Assembly: GCF_014639155.1 (NCBI RefSeq)
Contig: NZ_BMFT01000001.1
Coordinates: forward strand, 3,149,045 to 3,213,044
Origin: Paenibacillus segetis
GTDB taxonomy: Bacteria; Bacillota; Bacilli; Paenibacillales; Paenibacillaceae
DNA: 64,000 nucleotides
Direction of reading: 5' to 3'
Part shown: in pieces, positions 8,943 to 18,662 of the stretch
How positions within the stretch are numbered: the stretch's first letter is position 1
Layout of the letters: every line of letters starts with the position of its first letter
Made by a program: the position numbers and the translations under genes
Notes under the pieces: generated by a model
What the model saw: only the letters and a program-made list of their open reading frames with translations
Databases searched by the model: none
What the model was told of the DNA's origin: nothing

Positions 8943-9233
8943 TTATGGAAGCTCGATTTCTTTATATTCGCGAGATTCCTTATAAAGGATAATCGTTCTA
9001 CCGATTAGCTGTACAAGCTCAGCTTCCGCTCCCGCCGCTAATTCTTCGGCAATTTCTTTTGGATCATCCAAATTGTTGTTCAGGATCGAAATCTTGATCA
9101 GCTCACGGCGCTCTAACGCTTCTGAAATATGCCGGATGATCTGCTCATTCGTTCCTCCTTTACCTACTTGAAAGATAGGCTGGAGCCCGTGTGCCATACT
9201 CCGTAAATATCGTTTTTGTTTTCCACTTAACAT
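8943..9233 (-). CDS. yhbY: YhbY/YqeI-type CRM-domain RNA-binding protein
   Basis: A 96-aa protein consisting of a single CRM (YhbY) domain. The RNA-binding GxxG loop appears as GKGG in FQVGKGGTNEQ, and the C-terminus LVQLIGRTIILYKESRE is typical. Family members associate with pre-50S particles. It is in the conserved place between aroE and nadD, 20 bases from nadD. Confidence 0.94.
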   Translation of the reverse strand: MLSGKQKRYLRSMAHGLQPIFQVGKGGTNEQIIRHISEALERRELIKISILNNNLDDPKEIAEELAAGAEAELVQLIGRTIILYKESREYKEIELP

Positions 9234-9280
9234 GTAGATTCAAAACTCCTTAACTAGCAAAATAGATTTCATCATTACCA

Positions 9281-10144
9281 TTATAAATTCATACTACCTA
9301 ACACTGCTGTTCGCATAACGTCAATAGGTGCAGAACGTCCGGTCCAATATTCAAACGCATAAGCTCCTTGATACAGGAACATCCCGAGTCCGTTATGAAT
9401 TTGGCAGCCCTTTAACTCCGCATGGCGTAGTAATTCAGTCTTCAAAGGATTGTAAATAAGATCACTTACGACAATTCCATCAGGAAGTAGGTTAGGGTCT
9501 ATTGGCATTTCTTCTACATTTGGAAACATACCTACAGATGTCGTATTGATCACAATATCGATATCTTTCGTATACTCCAAGACATTATTCATGGCGCAGC
9601 CATAAATGTTGCCAAGATGTGCCCACTCGGCAGCAAGATCAAGAGCCTTTTGCTGCGTTCTGTTGGCAACAATCACCTTGCCGGGGTTCTCCTGAAGCAA
9701 CGCATAAATAATCCCACGAGCAGCTCCGCCCGAGCCCAAGACCAATACCGATTTTCCAGATAAATGTGGAACTACTTCTTCCTGCAAAGAGCGAATATAA
9801 CCGATTCCATCCGTATTATAGCCAGTTAGCACGCCATTATCATTCACAATCGTATTAACTGCACCAATATACTTAGCTCCATCATCCAGTAGATCTAAAT
9901 ATTTCATTACTTCTACTTTATGCGGGACCGTCACATTGACACCACGAAACCCAAGTGCTCGGATGCCTTGAACAGCCTCTTTCAGATGACTTGCTTGTAC
10001 ATGTAACGGTACATATTTACCATCCAAGCCACAGGCTGCAAGTGCAGCCCCGTGCATAACGGGGGACTTTGAATGAATGATAGGGTCACCCATTACGCCA
10101 AGCAACATCGGCAGTCCACCTTGGTCGTTTACGACTTCACCCAT
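9281..10144 (-). CDS. aroE: Shikimate dehydrogenase
   Basis: A 287-aa NADP-dependent shikimate dehydrogenase of the aromatic amino-acid pathway. SKSPVMHG (substrate binding), NVTVPHK (catalytic Lys), NTDGIGY, GSGGAARGI (nucleotide binding) and NTTSVGM are all present. The frame is open to a codon at 10183, but the ATG at 10144 (MGEVVNDQG) is preceded by AGGGGGAG at good spacing, so I start there. It follows yqeH in the conserved cluster order. Confidence 0.96.
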   Translation of the reverse strand: MGEVVNDQGGLPMLLGVMGDPIIHSKSPVMHGAALAACGLDGKYVPLHVQASHLKEAVQGIRALGFRGVNVTVPHKVEVMKYLDLLDDGAKYIGAVNTIVNDNGVLTGYNTDGIGYIRSLQEEVVPHLSGKSVLVLGSGGAARGIIYALLQENPGKVIVANRTQQKALDLAAEWAHLGNIYGCAMNNVLEYTKDIDIVINTTSVGMFPNVEEMPIDPNLLPDGIVVSDLIYNPLKTELLRHAELKGCQIHNGLGMFLYQGAYAFEYWTGRSAPIDVMRTAVLGSMNL

Positions 10145-10194
10145 AGTTTCTCCCCCTATTCTCAGGCGCAAACTGCAAAACACACTACAATTCT

Positions 10195-11322
10195 TTATAT
10201 CAAAGAAGGACGCACCATCACTTTTAGTCCTTTAGGAACATGTACAGCTACGGTAGCTCCTGTATCTCCATTGATCTTGATCCAACCAAGTCCTGAAATA
10301 AAGACATCTGAACGGCTTCCTTTAGCGATGCGGAATTCATGACGTGTCCACTCTGGAAGCTTGCTTAAATTATCTCGGTTTGGAGGAGACAACATTTCAC
10401 CCGCATGTGTAGCGAATAATTCATCGGCACGCTCAAGTTTCGTCCGGTGGATCGGAATCCGCCCATTAATGAAGCAGGTAAACGATTGGCGATTACCTTG
10501 AATAAAATCAAAGCGACCAAATCCTCCGAAGAAGAGAGTTTGTCCTTCATTCAATTGGTAAACCGCTGGTTTTAACGTTTTATCGGGCAAAATGATCCCC
10601 AAATCCTCAGGACTAACCAGCTCACTATAACGCGAAGGATACATAATCCCCGGCGTATCAATGATGAAGCGTCCATCATCTAGTGGGATATGAACCATAT
10701 CGAGTGTAGTACCTGGGTAACGAGAGACCGTTAGCTCCTGTTCCAGATCACTATAATCACGAATCAATCGGTTGATTAACGTTGATTTACCGACATTAGT
10801 TGCACCAACAACATACACATCGCCATCACCACGATATTCTGATACAGCCTCTAGAAGTCGATCAAAGCCGCTGCTTTGCTTAGCGCTGCAAAGAATAATA
10901 TCTTCTACTTTTACGCCGAGATCTTTAACTTCCTTCTGTACCCAATTCCGCACTTTATTCCAATTCGTCACCTTCGGCAATAGGTCGATCTTATTCACCG
11001 CAAGTAACACGGGATTGTTGCCAACGAACCGCTGCAGCCCTGAAATCACACTTCCTTGTAGATCAAAAATATCTACAATATGAATCACGAGTGCTTCACG
11101 TTCACCGATTTGACTCAGCAGTCGTAAAAATTCATCCTGCTCCACGGTTACTGAAGAGGATTCGTTATAGTTCTTGATACGAAAACACCGCTGACAAATC
11201 ACCGGTTCCTTCTCTAACGCTTGTACAGGGGTATACCCTGGTTTGTCTTGTTGCTCACTCTGTAACGTAATGCCGCAACCACTACAGCTTAGAGCGCCTT
11301 TTGCGCTCTGTGCTTCTGTCAT
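10195..11322 (-). CDS. yqeH: Ribosome biogenesis GTPase YqeH
   Basis: A 375-aa circularly permuted GTPase needed for 30S maturation. An N-terminal zinc finger (CSGCG...CQRC) is followed by G4 (NKIDLLPK), G5 (SAKQSSG), then G1 (GATNVGKSTLINRL) and G3 (DTPG), the permuted order of this family. A C-terminal TRAP-like domain follows. The ATG at 11322 (MTEAQS) has GAGGAGG 10 bases upstream and overlaps the yqeG stop by four bases; an earlier start at 11346 would lack a site. It is coupled to yqeG. Confidence 0.96.
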   Translation of the reverse strand: MTEAQSAKGALSCSGCGITLQSEQQDKPGYTPVQALEKEPVICQRCFRIKNYNESSSVTVEQDEFLRLLSQIGEREALVIHIVDIFDLQGSVISGLQRFVGNNPVLLAVNKIDLLPKVTNWNKVRNWVQKEVKDLGVKVEDIILCSAKQSSGFDRLLEAVSEYRGDGDVYVVGATNVGKSTLINRLIRDYSDLEQELTVSRYPGTTLDMVHIPLDDGRFIIDTPGIMYPSRYSELVSPEDLGIILPDKTLKPAVYQLNEGQTLFFGGFGRFDFIQGNRQSFTCFINGRIPIHRTKLERADELFATHAGEMLSPPNRDNLSKLPEWTRHEFRIAKGSRSDVFISGLGWIKINGDTGATVAVHVPKGLKVMVRPSLI

Positions 11323-11846
11323 TTGCTCTTTTCCTCCTCTATCCATTGTCCAAGCTTACCGAGTCGACGTTTCACAATCCATTCCAATCGACGGTTAATA
11401 CGCGTTCCCAATCCTTCTTCGCCGATTGCAATGGGTAATACCAATACAGTAAATAATCCCAGTCGATTACCTCCATATACGTCGGTCATCATTTGATCGC
11501 CAACCACAATCGCCTGATCAGGTCTCAAATCTAACAATTCCAACGCTCGACGAAAAGGTGATCTGGATGGTTTTCTCGCTGAATGCACGAATTCGATATT
11601 TAAAGGGGTGGAGAAGTTCGACACCCTGTCCAAATTATTGTTTGACACAATGACCAGTTTAAATCCGGATTCTTTCACCTTTTGTAGCCATTCCATAAGT
11701 TCTGGGGTGGCCAGCGGCGCTTTGGCACCAACCAGGGTGTTATCCAAATCTGTAATGATTCCACGATAACCCTTAGCATACAATGCGTCCAAGTCGATAT
11801 CGAACACGCTGTCTACGCGCAATTTTGGCATAAATCTTTCAAACAA
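11319..11846 (-). CDS. yqeG: YqeG-family HAD phosphatase
   Basis: A 175-aa HAD-superfamily IIIA phosphatase. Motif I is DLDNTLVG, motif II VSNNN, and motif III/IV VVGDQMMTDVYGGN. The start is TTG, with GAGGTG 7 bases upstream; the next ATG is five codons later with no separate site. It heads the yqeG-yqeH-aroE cluster. The physiological substrate in bacteria is not established. Confidence 0.94.
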   Translation of the reverse strand: MFERFMPKLRVDSVFDIDLDALYAKGYRGIITDLDNTLVGAKAPLATPELMEWLQKVKESGFKLVIVSNNNLDRVSNFSTPLNIEFVHSARKPSRSPFRRALELLDLRPDQAIVVGDQMMTDVYGGNRLGLFTVLVLPIAIGEEGLGTRINRRLEWIVKRRLGKLGQWIEEEKSK

Positions 11847-11912
11847 ATACGTTCACCTCGGTTTCATACGACAAACTATACCATAATCTATCCCCAACTT
11901 CCTCATATTTTA

Positions 11913-11953
11913 TAAAAGAAAACGTCCTGAGCGCAAGGGCAGCAGGAACGTTT
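11913..11953 (-). terminator. Terminator after the transglutaminase gene
   Basis: On the minus strand AAACGTTCCTG pairs with CAGGACGTTTT around a 12-base loop, followed by TTCTTTTAT. It lies about 30 bases after the gene end at 11982 and separates the MoxR-DUF58-transglutaminase operon from yqeG. Confidence 0.75.
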
Positions 11954-11981
11954 CCAGTTTAATATTGAATTATTAGGAAAT

Positions 11982-14207
11982 TTATGATCTACGATTAGCT
12001 CTGCTGGTAATTCTGAGAATCTGACGCGTCAGTTTCTGAACAGCTCGCCACTCCTCTAATGAGATTGTATCTGGGCTATAGCTCGCCTTCTCAAAACTTA
12101 ATAGCAGAAGATTTAGAGCCTCATTAATCTGTGGTCGCTCAATCATCCAACGACTAAAAGATTCCCGTATCGTCTCGTGATCCGCCCGCCTTAATCCTTT
12201 TCGTCGTAGCCTTGTCACTAGACGCTGTGTTTCAAATATGACTTTATCTCCCCATGTTAACTTGCGCCCCATCCTTAGCCGTAACCACATGAAATACAGC
12301 TGCGTGTGGAACCAATATATTGCCCCTAATACCACTACTACCGCAGATACAATTGTAATTACCTTTTTTACTTCAGGACTAACATAGGATAATAAACCTC
12401 TGGACTGTCTCTCTTCTTTCTCCACCTCTAAGTCATTTAACTGGGCAAGCGTCTCCATACTATCATTATTCGTAAGAATTGGAGCAGCATAACCTGGAGT
12501 AGCTTCAAATGTGATCCAGCCATAATCCCCGAAATAAAGTTCAGCCCAAGAGTGAGCATTTGCATTACTTACCCTGTACTCTCCTCCAATTGCTGATGGA
12601 ATATGCCGCATCATCTCTTCATCAGGTATGCTACCCGACGAGAATCCTTTGACCCATCTGGCTGGGATGCCTAATGAACGGGACATCATGACCATAGCCG
12701 TTGAGAAATAGTCACAATACCCCTGTTGGATTTCAAATAGAAATCCATCCACGAAGTCCTTGCTTTTTTTTCGTGATAAATCAGGTGTGTTTGTGTACTC
12801 AAAATTTGTGCGAAGGTACTCTTGGAGTAGCTCCATTTTCTGATAAGGAGTAGTACCCGCAGCCGTAACTTCTTTTGCTAAGTCAACCACTCTCTGCGGA
12901 AAATGATCCGGTATCTGCACATACTCTTCATCGGGAGCCACCTTATATAATGACTCAAAGCTTGCATTACGAATCTCATCAAGTGGAATAAGCGGAATTT
13001 CAGAAACAACTTTATATTTCCGCGGGAACTCTTTCAGCGATTCATACCGATCATTCGTTACATAAAGTTCTGATTCTCGGCTTGCCCAGAACATATTTAT
13101 CTTGGGATTAACTGCAAAATTAACATTACTACTACTATCTTCGGAATCATCCAACAACTCAGCACCTGAAATTGCATAACCACCAAATAAGACAGGGTAC
13201 TTATAGTCAGTTTGCATCGTAAATGTCTGTTCCACCGTCCGTGTTTCTACCTTACTAGAAGAATCACTTGGTAAAGTGCTTCCAGTAATGTACGGTTGTA
13301 ATTTTCGGGATTCATTGATTATATCTTCCCAACCACTACCGGAATAAATCCGCCGAGTCTCCCCCCGCCAATAAGACCTGACAGGTGAAGAAACCGTCAT
13401 GACCAGGTCGTTGCTAAATTCGAAGCCGCCACCCAAATTACTATCGTCACGACTATAGCCAGATACTGCATCCTGATTCGTAACGGTGTGGGAGGAGCTT
13501 TGGCTACCGCTTGTAGCAGCTACCTTTCCTCCACCAGATCCAGCATCTCGGTTGATCCACGCCGTATAAGGATCGGTTAGCGTAGGAGCTACCTCTGGCA
13601 TGCTAATGCCTATCAAGAGGATACAAGCAATAATAATGACGACGTTCACAAGCATCCGAAGCGGATAATCGATTAAAAGTTGCCAAGCATGTGGATACTT
13701 GAGCTGAAACTGAAAAAAGTGAAGACAGACTAGCCAACATAGACCCGCTAATACGGTCCAAGCTACATTTTCCCATAAGTAATAAGAAGTAAATGAATCC
13801 AGCGTAGCAAATGCAACAAGGTTACATCCTAGAAAAATTAAAATTCGTACTCTATCATGGAGCAGTCGTTGTAATACCTCGAATAATGCCCAGGCGAATA
13901 AAGAAAACCAAATATAAGGTGTGAATTGGTGTGCCATATCTCGGATCTGATCAGGAAATAACGGTCCACTTGGTACATATACGGCATAATGAGTCAGAAC
14001 AATACGCCAAACAGCAAGTACTAACACAATTTTAATGGTCCAGCGCCAAGGTGGTTTGAGTGGTAGGAAAATCTCGGTCAAAGCGATCACAATCAGGGTT
14101 ACAAAAACCAAAGAGGTTGTCTGTTGCAACCAAATGGGCTCGGTGTATTGTATCCACTGATAAGCAATGACCATCAACCAAAGAGTACTTAAAAAGCGGT
14201 ACCACAA
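11982..14207 (-). CDS. Membrane protein with extracytoplasmic transglutaminase domain (TgpA/YebA-like)
   Basis: A protein of about 741 aa with a block of hydrophobic helices in the first 230 residues, then an extracytoplasmic region, a transglutaminase-like core and one more membrane helix near the end (VITIVSAVVVVLGAIYWF). Catalytic Cys lies in QQGYCDYFSTAM, His in NANAHSWAELYF, and Asp/Glu follow in GWITFEATPGY. The start is uncertain: no ATG is near, and TTG at 14207 has GAGG six bases before it and lies 22 bases after the DUF58 stop. A GTG at 14246 is possible. The MoxR-DUF58-transglutaminase trio is widespread and its function poorly known; a role in envelope protein processing is inference. 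Confidence 0.88.
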   Translation of the reverse strand: MWYRFLSTLWLMVIAYQWIQYTEPIWLQQTTSLVFVTLIVIALTEIFLPLKPPWRWTIKIVLVLAVWRIVLTHYAVYVPSGPLFPDQIRDMAHQFTPYIWFSLFAWALFEVLQRLLHDRVRILIFLGCNLVAFATLDSFTSYYLWENVAWTVLAGLCWLVCLHFFQFQLKYPHAWQLLIDYPLRMLVNVVIIIACILLIGISMPEVAPTLTDPYTAWINRDAGSGGGKVAATSGSQSSSHTVTNQDAVSGYSRDDSNLGGGFEFSNDLVMTVSSPVRSYWRGETRRIYSGSGWEDIINESRKLQPYITGSTLPSDSSSKVETRTVEQTFTMQTDYKYPVLFGGYAISGAELLDDSEDSSSNVNFAVNPKINMFWASRESELYVTNDRYESLKEFPRKYKVVSEIPLIPLDEIRNASFESLYKVAPDEEYVQIPDHFPQRVVDLAKEVTAAGTTPYQKMELLQEYLRTNFEYTNTPDLSRKKSKDFVDGFLFEIQQGYCDYFSTAMVMMSRSLGIPARWVKGFSSGSIPDEEMMRHIPSAIGGEYRVSNANAHSWAELYFGDYGWITFEATPGYAAPILTNNDSMETLAQLNDLEVEKEERQSRGLLSYVSPEVKKVITIVSAVVVVLGAIYWFHTQLYFMWLRLRMGRKLTWGDKVIFETQRLVTRLRRKGLRRADHETIRESFSRWMIERPQINEALNLLLLSFEKASYSPDTISLEEWRAVQKLTRQILRITSRANRRS

Positions 14208-14229
14208 AACATTCCTCGTTACCTCTAAC

Positions 14230-15489
14230 TTATTTATGACGCCCACCTCCCATAACCATGGGAAGATCCTGAAGGTTAGAAACAAAAACCCCTTTGATTC
14301 CCCGCTCGGTGAAGAGCTCTGATCCCCCGAATAAAGCCCTATTCCCAATTCCGGTTGAGCTTTTTGGGTCCCCTATTCGGATATGATAAGGTATCATTTG
14401 CCGACTCTTCGCCCAATTTAATGTACGTAATGCTTGTTCATCACTCATAGGGCTAATAAAGATGAAGAATGCTCCCGGAGGAAAAAATAGACGTTGCCCA
14501 TTTATCCCCTTGAATTTCCCAACTCCGTCGGAATGGATATCTACCAAATGGTGAATCATTCGCTGTCGTTCTAAATTGTTCTCGGTTGGTGCAAAGCTTC
14601 GGACTTTATTGCCCACCGTACACAATCCCATACTGATGCGCTCTCTCGAGCCATATTCCAGTAAAGAAGCAGCTGTGGAGACTGCTAATTCGAACTGCTC
14701 AGAATTTTTATATCCTAGAGCATGAGCATCTAATACCAGTACTGTCTTAGGTAGCGATTCATGTTCGAATTCTTTTGATTTCCATGCACCTGTTTTTGCA
14801 GTAGCGTTCCAATGTATCCGAGAAATCCGATCACCGTATACGTAATCTCTCACACCATTAATCTGCGTTGTCTCCCGGCGTGAAAATGAGATGGCTGTTT
14901 CGGGTCCCGCCAGTCGTGAATTCTTACTGTATAATCGCCAATATGGAATAAAGACAGTTCGAGGTAGAATATGAAATTGTCCCCCGGTCTGAAAAGCTCC
15001 TTTATTCTCCAATAGTCCAAAGATATCCCTAGAACTACACTCCGTTGAAGAAAATACATATCTACCGCGCTCCAAAGGTGGCGTCTGATACTCTAGCTTC
15101 GCTCGCCCTCTGATATGAGGAATTACGCTATCTTCGAAGACCCATGATTCCCCATTGTGACGCTGAAGTATCTCTTTAACAATGATATATGGAAGCGGCA
15201 TCATTTGTGGGAGCTCAAGGACAAGCTTAATCTTGACCTGATCACCTGCCTGAAGCATTCCTCGTTCACTTTCAAGCGATAGTATTCGCTCTCCATGAAT
15301 TCGCTTAACACCACCGAACCCTCCAATAATCCAATAGACTACCATAAGCGATACCATAGTGAACAACATAAACGATGTTTTTCCACCCTGAAACAATACA
15401 TAGCATAAGCAAATAAACCACACGGGTGCGACTTTCCAGAATTTCCTGGAGGTCAACCCTAATTTGAGATTACCCAGTACCGCGCGCAT
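14230..15489 (-). CDS. DUF58 domain protein
   Basis: A 419-aa protein with two N-terminal membrane helices (about residues 15-60), a beta-rich middle section, and a DUF58 domain with the hallmark GDRISRIHWNATAKTG, then a vWA-like fold (VLVLDAH). It starts one base after the MoxR stop and ends 22 bases before the transglutaminase gene. DUF58 proteins are regular partners of MoxR ATPases, but a specific activity is not established. Confidence 0.93.
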   Translation of the reverse strand: MRAVLGNLKLGLTSRKFWKVAPVWFICLCYVLFQGGKTSFMLFTMVSLMVVYWIIGGFGGVKRIHGERILSLESERGMLQAGDQVKIKLVLELPQMMPLPYIIVKEILQRHNGESWVFEDSVIPHIRGRAKLEYQTPPLERGRYVFSSTECSSRDIFGLLENKGAFQTGGQFHILPRTVFIPYWRLYSKNSRLAGPETAISFSRRETTQINGVRDYVYGDRISRIHWNATAKTGAWKSKEFEHESLPKTVLVLDAHALGYKNSEQFELAVSTAASLLEYGSRERISMGLCTVGNKVRSFAPTENNLERQRMIHHLVDIHSDGVGKFKGINGQRLFFPPGAFFIFISPMSDEQALRTLNWAKSRQMIPYHIRIGDPKSSTGIGNRALFGGSELFTERGIKGVFVSNLQDLPMVMGGGRHK

Positions 15490-15490
15490 A

Positions 15491-16447
15491 TCATCGACCT
15501 ACAGACACCGGTACGCTCGCCTGCTGTAGAATTCTCTGCAGAACCACGCCCGAGTTCATATTATCTACACGTGTCTCTGGTCGCAAAAGAATGCGGTGTC
15601 CCAACACATAAGGGGCTAAAATTTTGATATCATCCGGTAAGACATAGTCACGACCTTGCAAGAACGCATAAGCCTTAACTGCTAAAGTAAATGCTATAGA
15701 CGCACGAGGGCTGGCACCCAAAAGTACAGCTTCATGCTCCCGTGTACGCCGAACGATAAAGAGCAAATAATCGGTCAGAGCTTCCGTCATATGAACTTCT
15801 CTAATTTGCAATTGAATCGCAGCAATTTCCTCCATTGTTGCAACAGGTTGCAGCTGATCCACAGGTTGACCTAAGCTATGTGAATGCAACATGTTCTTTT
15901 CAGTTGCTGCATCGGGATATCCGATAGCTATCTTCATCATAAAACGATCTAGCTGTGCTTCGGGTAATATATAAGTTCCTTCAAAATCAATTGGATTCTG
16001 TGTAGCACAAAGCATGAATGGATGGGGGAGCTCATGAGTAAATCCATCTGCGGTAACATTTCGTTCCTCCATCACTTCTAGAAGCGCGGATTGAGTTTTT
16101 GTAGTAGCTCGATTAATTTCATCTGCAAGCAGGATGTTCGTCATCACCGGTCCGGGCCTGAATACAAAGCGCTCTTCGTGAGGATGAAAGACAGACACTC
16201 CCGTAATATCACTGGGTAAAATATCAGGATTACACTGGATACGCCGATATTCCCCACTCATAGATCTCGCCATCGCTTTGATAAGCTGAGTTTTCCCTGT
16301 TCCTGGTACATCCTCAATCAGTACATGACCGCCGGCAAGTAATGCGGTTAATAAAAGATTGATCTCAAATGATTTGCCCAAAATGCATGATTCCAAATTG
16401 GATTTAACAGCGGACATGGTTCTTAGCGATTGTTCATTAACGGGCAC
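15491..16447 (-). CDS. MoxR-family AAA+ ATPase
   Basis: A 318-aa AAA+ chaperone-like ATPase. Walker A is EDVPGTGKTQLIKA, Walker B NILLADEINRAT, sensor 1 CATQNPIDFEGTY, and GASPRASIA is the sensor 2 region. The best start is GTG at 16447 (VPVNEQSLRT), 8 bases after GGAGGGG; a longer frame to 16504 lacks such a site. It leads the operon with DUF58 and transglutaminase genes. Confidence 0.95.
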   Translation of the reverse strand: MPVNEQSLRTMSAVKSNLESCILGKSFEINLLLTALLAGGHVLIEDVPGTGKTQLIKAMARSMSGEYRRIQCNPDILPSDITGVSVFHPHEERFVFRPGPVMTNILLADEINRATTKTQSALLEVMEERNVTADGFTHELPHPFMLCATQNPIDFEGTYILPEAQLDRFMMKIAIGYPDAATEKNMLHSHSLGQPVDQLQPVATMEEIAAIQLQIREVHMTEALTDYLLFIVRRTREHEAVLLGASPRASIAFTLAVKAYAFLQGRDYVLPDDIKILAPYVLGHRILLRPETRVDNMNSGVVLQRILQQASVPVSVGR

Positions 16448-16602
16448 GTCATATTCCCCTCCAGACAATAGAAATGTCACATACAGTATTTGCGCTCCAT
16501 TCATGCTGTATATTTCTTCCTATTGTCATTGTACATGATCAAAGGGTGGGAAGATACTTTCGTGTCCAACTAAAATTGATAAAAAGTAACGATTTATTAT
16601 AA

Positions 16603-16953
16603 TTATCCTTTAGGACGAACTACCAAGGCCGCCAAAAAGGAAAAAATGATTGCTGCGGAAATCCCCGCGCTAGTTACATCAAAAATCCCTGTAATTACTC
16701 CGATCCAGCCATCTCTTTGTAACTCAGTTAAAGCACCATGTACCAGAGCATTACCAAAACTAGTAATGGGAACGGTAGCTCCTGCTCCTGCAAATTTCAC
16801 GATTGGATCATACCACCCCAATGCATCCAATACGGCTCCGGCTACAACAAGACTACTCATCGTATGTGCCGGAGTTAATTTCAACACATCGAACATCAGT
16901 TGTCCCACTACACAGATCAACCCGCCAATTATAAAGGCCCATACAAATATCAT
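16603..16953 (-). CDS. spoVAE: Stage V sporulation protein AE
   Basis: A 116-aa membrane protein with about four hydrophobic segments, part of the SpoVA channel that moves dipicolinic acid into the forespore and out at germination. TPAHTMSSLVVAGA, GAGATVPITSFGNALV and FDVTSAGISAAI are characteristic. It overlaps the spoVAD stop by four bases, so the genes are coupled. The short form corresponds to SpoVAEb. Confidence 0.95.
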   Translation of the reverse strand: MIFVWAFIIGGLICVVGQLMFDVLKLTPAHTMSSLVVAGAVLDALGWYDPIVKFAGAGATVPITSFGNALVHGALTELQRDGWIGVITGIFDVTSAGISAAIIFSFLAALVVRPKG

Positions 16954-17972
16954 AATTTATTCTCCTCACTTTCTAGAGCCACCGCATGGGCAATACATGG
17001 TATGCTCTCCCCTTGCTGACTGGATAATGGGGATAACAGAGCACCCGTCGCCACAATAAGCACTCGGTTTAGCTCTCCACTTTTTATTTTTTTCAAGATA
17101 TGTCCATACGTAACTACTGCGGAACATCCACAACCACTGCCTCCTGCATGAACAAAAGGCTGTTTGTCTCTGTCGTAAATCATCAGACCGCAATCCTTAA
17201 AATCAGTCTCTTCCATAGACACGCCGTCTTTGTCCAAGATCTCCTTCACAATAGCATGTCCAACAGAAGCAAGATCTCCCGTGACTATCAGGTCATAGTC
17301 CCTCGGACTTCGACCTGTATCCCGAAAATGGGATACTATCGTATCAGCAGCTGCAGGTGCCATTGCCGCTCCCATATTGAAGGGACTCTTGACGCCTAAA
17401 TCCTGAATCCTCCCAATCGTTGCATGTGTAACTCTAGGACCAGTACCCTTGGATGATACAACGGCGCAACCGGATCCCGTCACCGTATATTGAGCAGTTG
17501 CCGGTTTTTGTGCTCCATACTCTGTTGGATAGCGGAACTGCTTCTCTACCGTACAGTTATGACTTACTGTCCCGGCAAGTACATTCATCGCGTTACCTGA
17601 ATCAACAATAAGAGCTGCGAGAGCTAGACTCTCCAACGAGGTGGAGCAAGCCCCAAAGACGCCCAAATAAGGAGCAGCTAATCTTCTTGCAGCAAAAGTA
17701 GCACTAATGATCTGATTCATTAGATCACCACCTATAAAACATTGCAGTTCTTCCTTTGAAATGCCCCCATGAACAAGCGCTAATGCGGCGGCATGTTCCA
17801 ATAGCTTAAGTTCGGCTTTTTCCCAGGTTTTCTCATCGATCTCCAGATTATCGTAAGTAAAATCAAAGTCTCCCGATAAGGGTCCCGCACTCTCATCTGG
17901 TCCCACAACTGTCGCTGCCCCAATGATGATCGGTTTAGTGGAGAATTCCCAGGTTTGCGCACCCACCAGCAT
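16950..17972 (-). CDS. spoVAD: Stage V sporulation protein AD
   Basis: A 340-aa thiolase-fold protein of the SpoVA complex, the subunit known to bind dipicolinic acid. GVFGACSTSLESLALAAL, SHNCTVEKQFRYPTEYG, TGDLASVGH and HAGGSGCGCSAVV are family stretches. It begins three bases after spoVAC with AGGAGG upstream, and overlaps spoVAE. The cluster would be read in the forespore. Confidence 0.97.
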   Translation of the reverse strand: MLVGAQTWEFSTKPIIIGAATVVGPDESAGPLSGDFDFTYDNLEIDEKTWEKAELKLLEHAAALALVHGGISKEELQCFIGGDLMNQIISATFAARRLAAPYLGVFGACSTSLESLALAALIVDSGNAMNVLAGTVSHNCTVEKQFRYPTEYGAQKPATAQYTVTGSGCAVVSSKGTGPRVTHATIGRIQDLGVKSPFNMGAAMAPAAADTIVSHFRDTGRSPRDYDLIVTGDLASVGHAIVKEILDKDGVSMEETDFKDCGLMIYDRDKQPFVHAGGSGCGCSAVVTYGHILKKIKSGELNRVLIVATGALLSPLSSQQGESIPCIAHAVALESEENKL

Positions 17973-17974
17973 CC

Positions 17975-18475
17975 TTAATGTGCACCTCCTAGGCCAAAAA
18001 TGACATGGATTACACCGACTATAAATGCTGCTACGACACCAAACACGATAACAGAACCAGCCAACTTGAACATATTGGCCCCTACACCCAGCACCAACCC
18101 TTCAGCTCGTGATTCTATCGCTGATGAGCACATCGAGTTGGCAAATCCCGTGACCGGTACTGCAGTCCCAGCACCCGCCCATTGAGCGATTTTATCGTAA
18201 ACTCCCAAGGAGGTTAGAATCACGGAAATGATGATGAGGATAGCAACAGTCGGATTACCTGCTTGCTTGGATGTCATTCCTGCAAACGTCATAAATAACT
18301 GCATAATACATTGTCCGATCAGGCAAATGGTTCCGCCAACCAGGAATGCTTTTAAGCAATTACCAACTATATTCTTTTTAGGTTCATACTTATCAGCGAT
18401 TTGTTTGTATTCCTTATCCGTCAGCAACAATGAATTCAGTTTGACCTTTGCTCCTGATCTCGATTTGTTAGGCAA
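17975..18475 (-). CDS. spoVAC: Stage V sporulation protein AC
   Basis: A 166-aa membrane protein with about four helices. SpoVAC is the mechanosensitive channel subunit of the SpoVA complex. GNPTVAILIIISVILTSLGVYD and AGAGTAVPVTGFANSM are characteristic. The start is TTG at 18475, seven bases after GGAGGG. Two ATG codons lie between but open only a four-codon frame ending in TAA. Only the AC-AD-AE core is present, with no spoVAA, AB or AF beside it. The basic N-terminal tail is longer than in B. subtilis. Confidence 0.95.
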   Translation of the reverse strand: MPNKSRSGAKVKLNSLLLTDKEYKQIADKYEPKKNIVGNCLKAFLVGGTICLIGQCIMQLFMTFAGMTSKQAGNPTVAILIIISVILTSLGVYDKIAQWAGAGTAVPVTGFANSMCSSAIESRAEGLVLGVGANMFKLAGSVIVFGVVAAFIVGVIHVIFGLGGAH

Positions 18476-18602
18476 ACATCATCCCTCCTTTTCAAGTGAT
18501 CTCTCTATTTCCTGCACGCTGTCTATTCATTATTTGTCATTTTCAAAATTGTTATGTTTGGTAAATCATCCAATAAAGAAAGGAGCCAAAGAAAGATGCA
18601 CA

Positions 18603-18645
18603 TAAAAAAACAGTGTTCTTCCTATTAGAAAGGAATCACACTGTT
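18603..18645 (-). terminator. Terminator after the small membrane-protein gene
   Basis: On the minus strand AACAGTGT-TTCCT pairs with AGGAA-ACACTGTT and runs into seven T. It sits about 20 bases after the 26-codon gene at 18663-18743 and separates it from spoVAC. Confidence 0.88.
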
Positions 18646-18662
18646 GTTTCTTAGGTTTACGA

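Noticed and set aside
18468-18482. ATGATGTTTGCCTAA mini-frame at the spoVAC start
   Set aside because: The ATG follows the ribosome binding site with no spacing, so ribosomes should use the TTG of spoVAC; probably not a real upstream frame.
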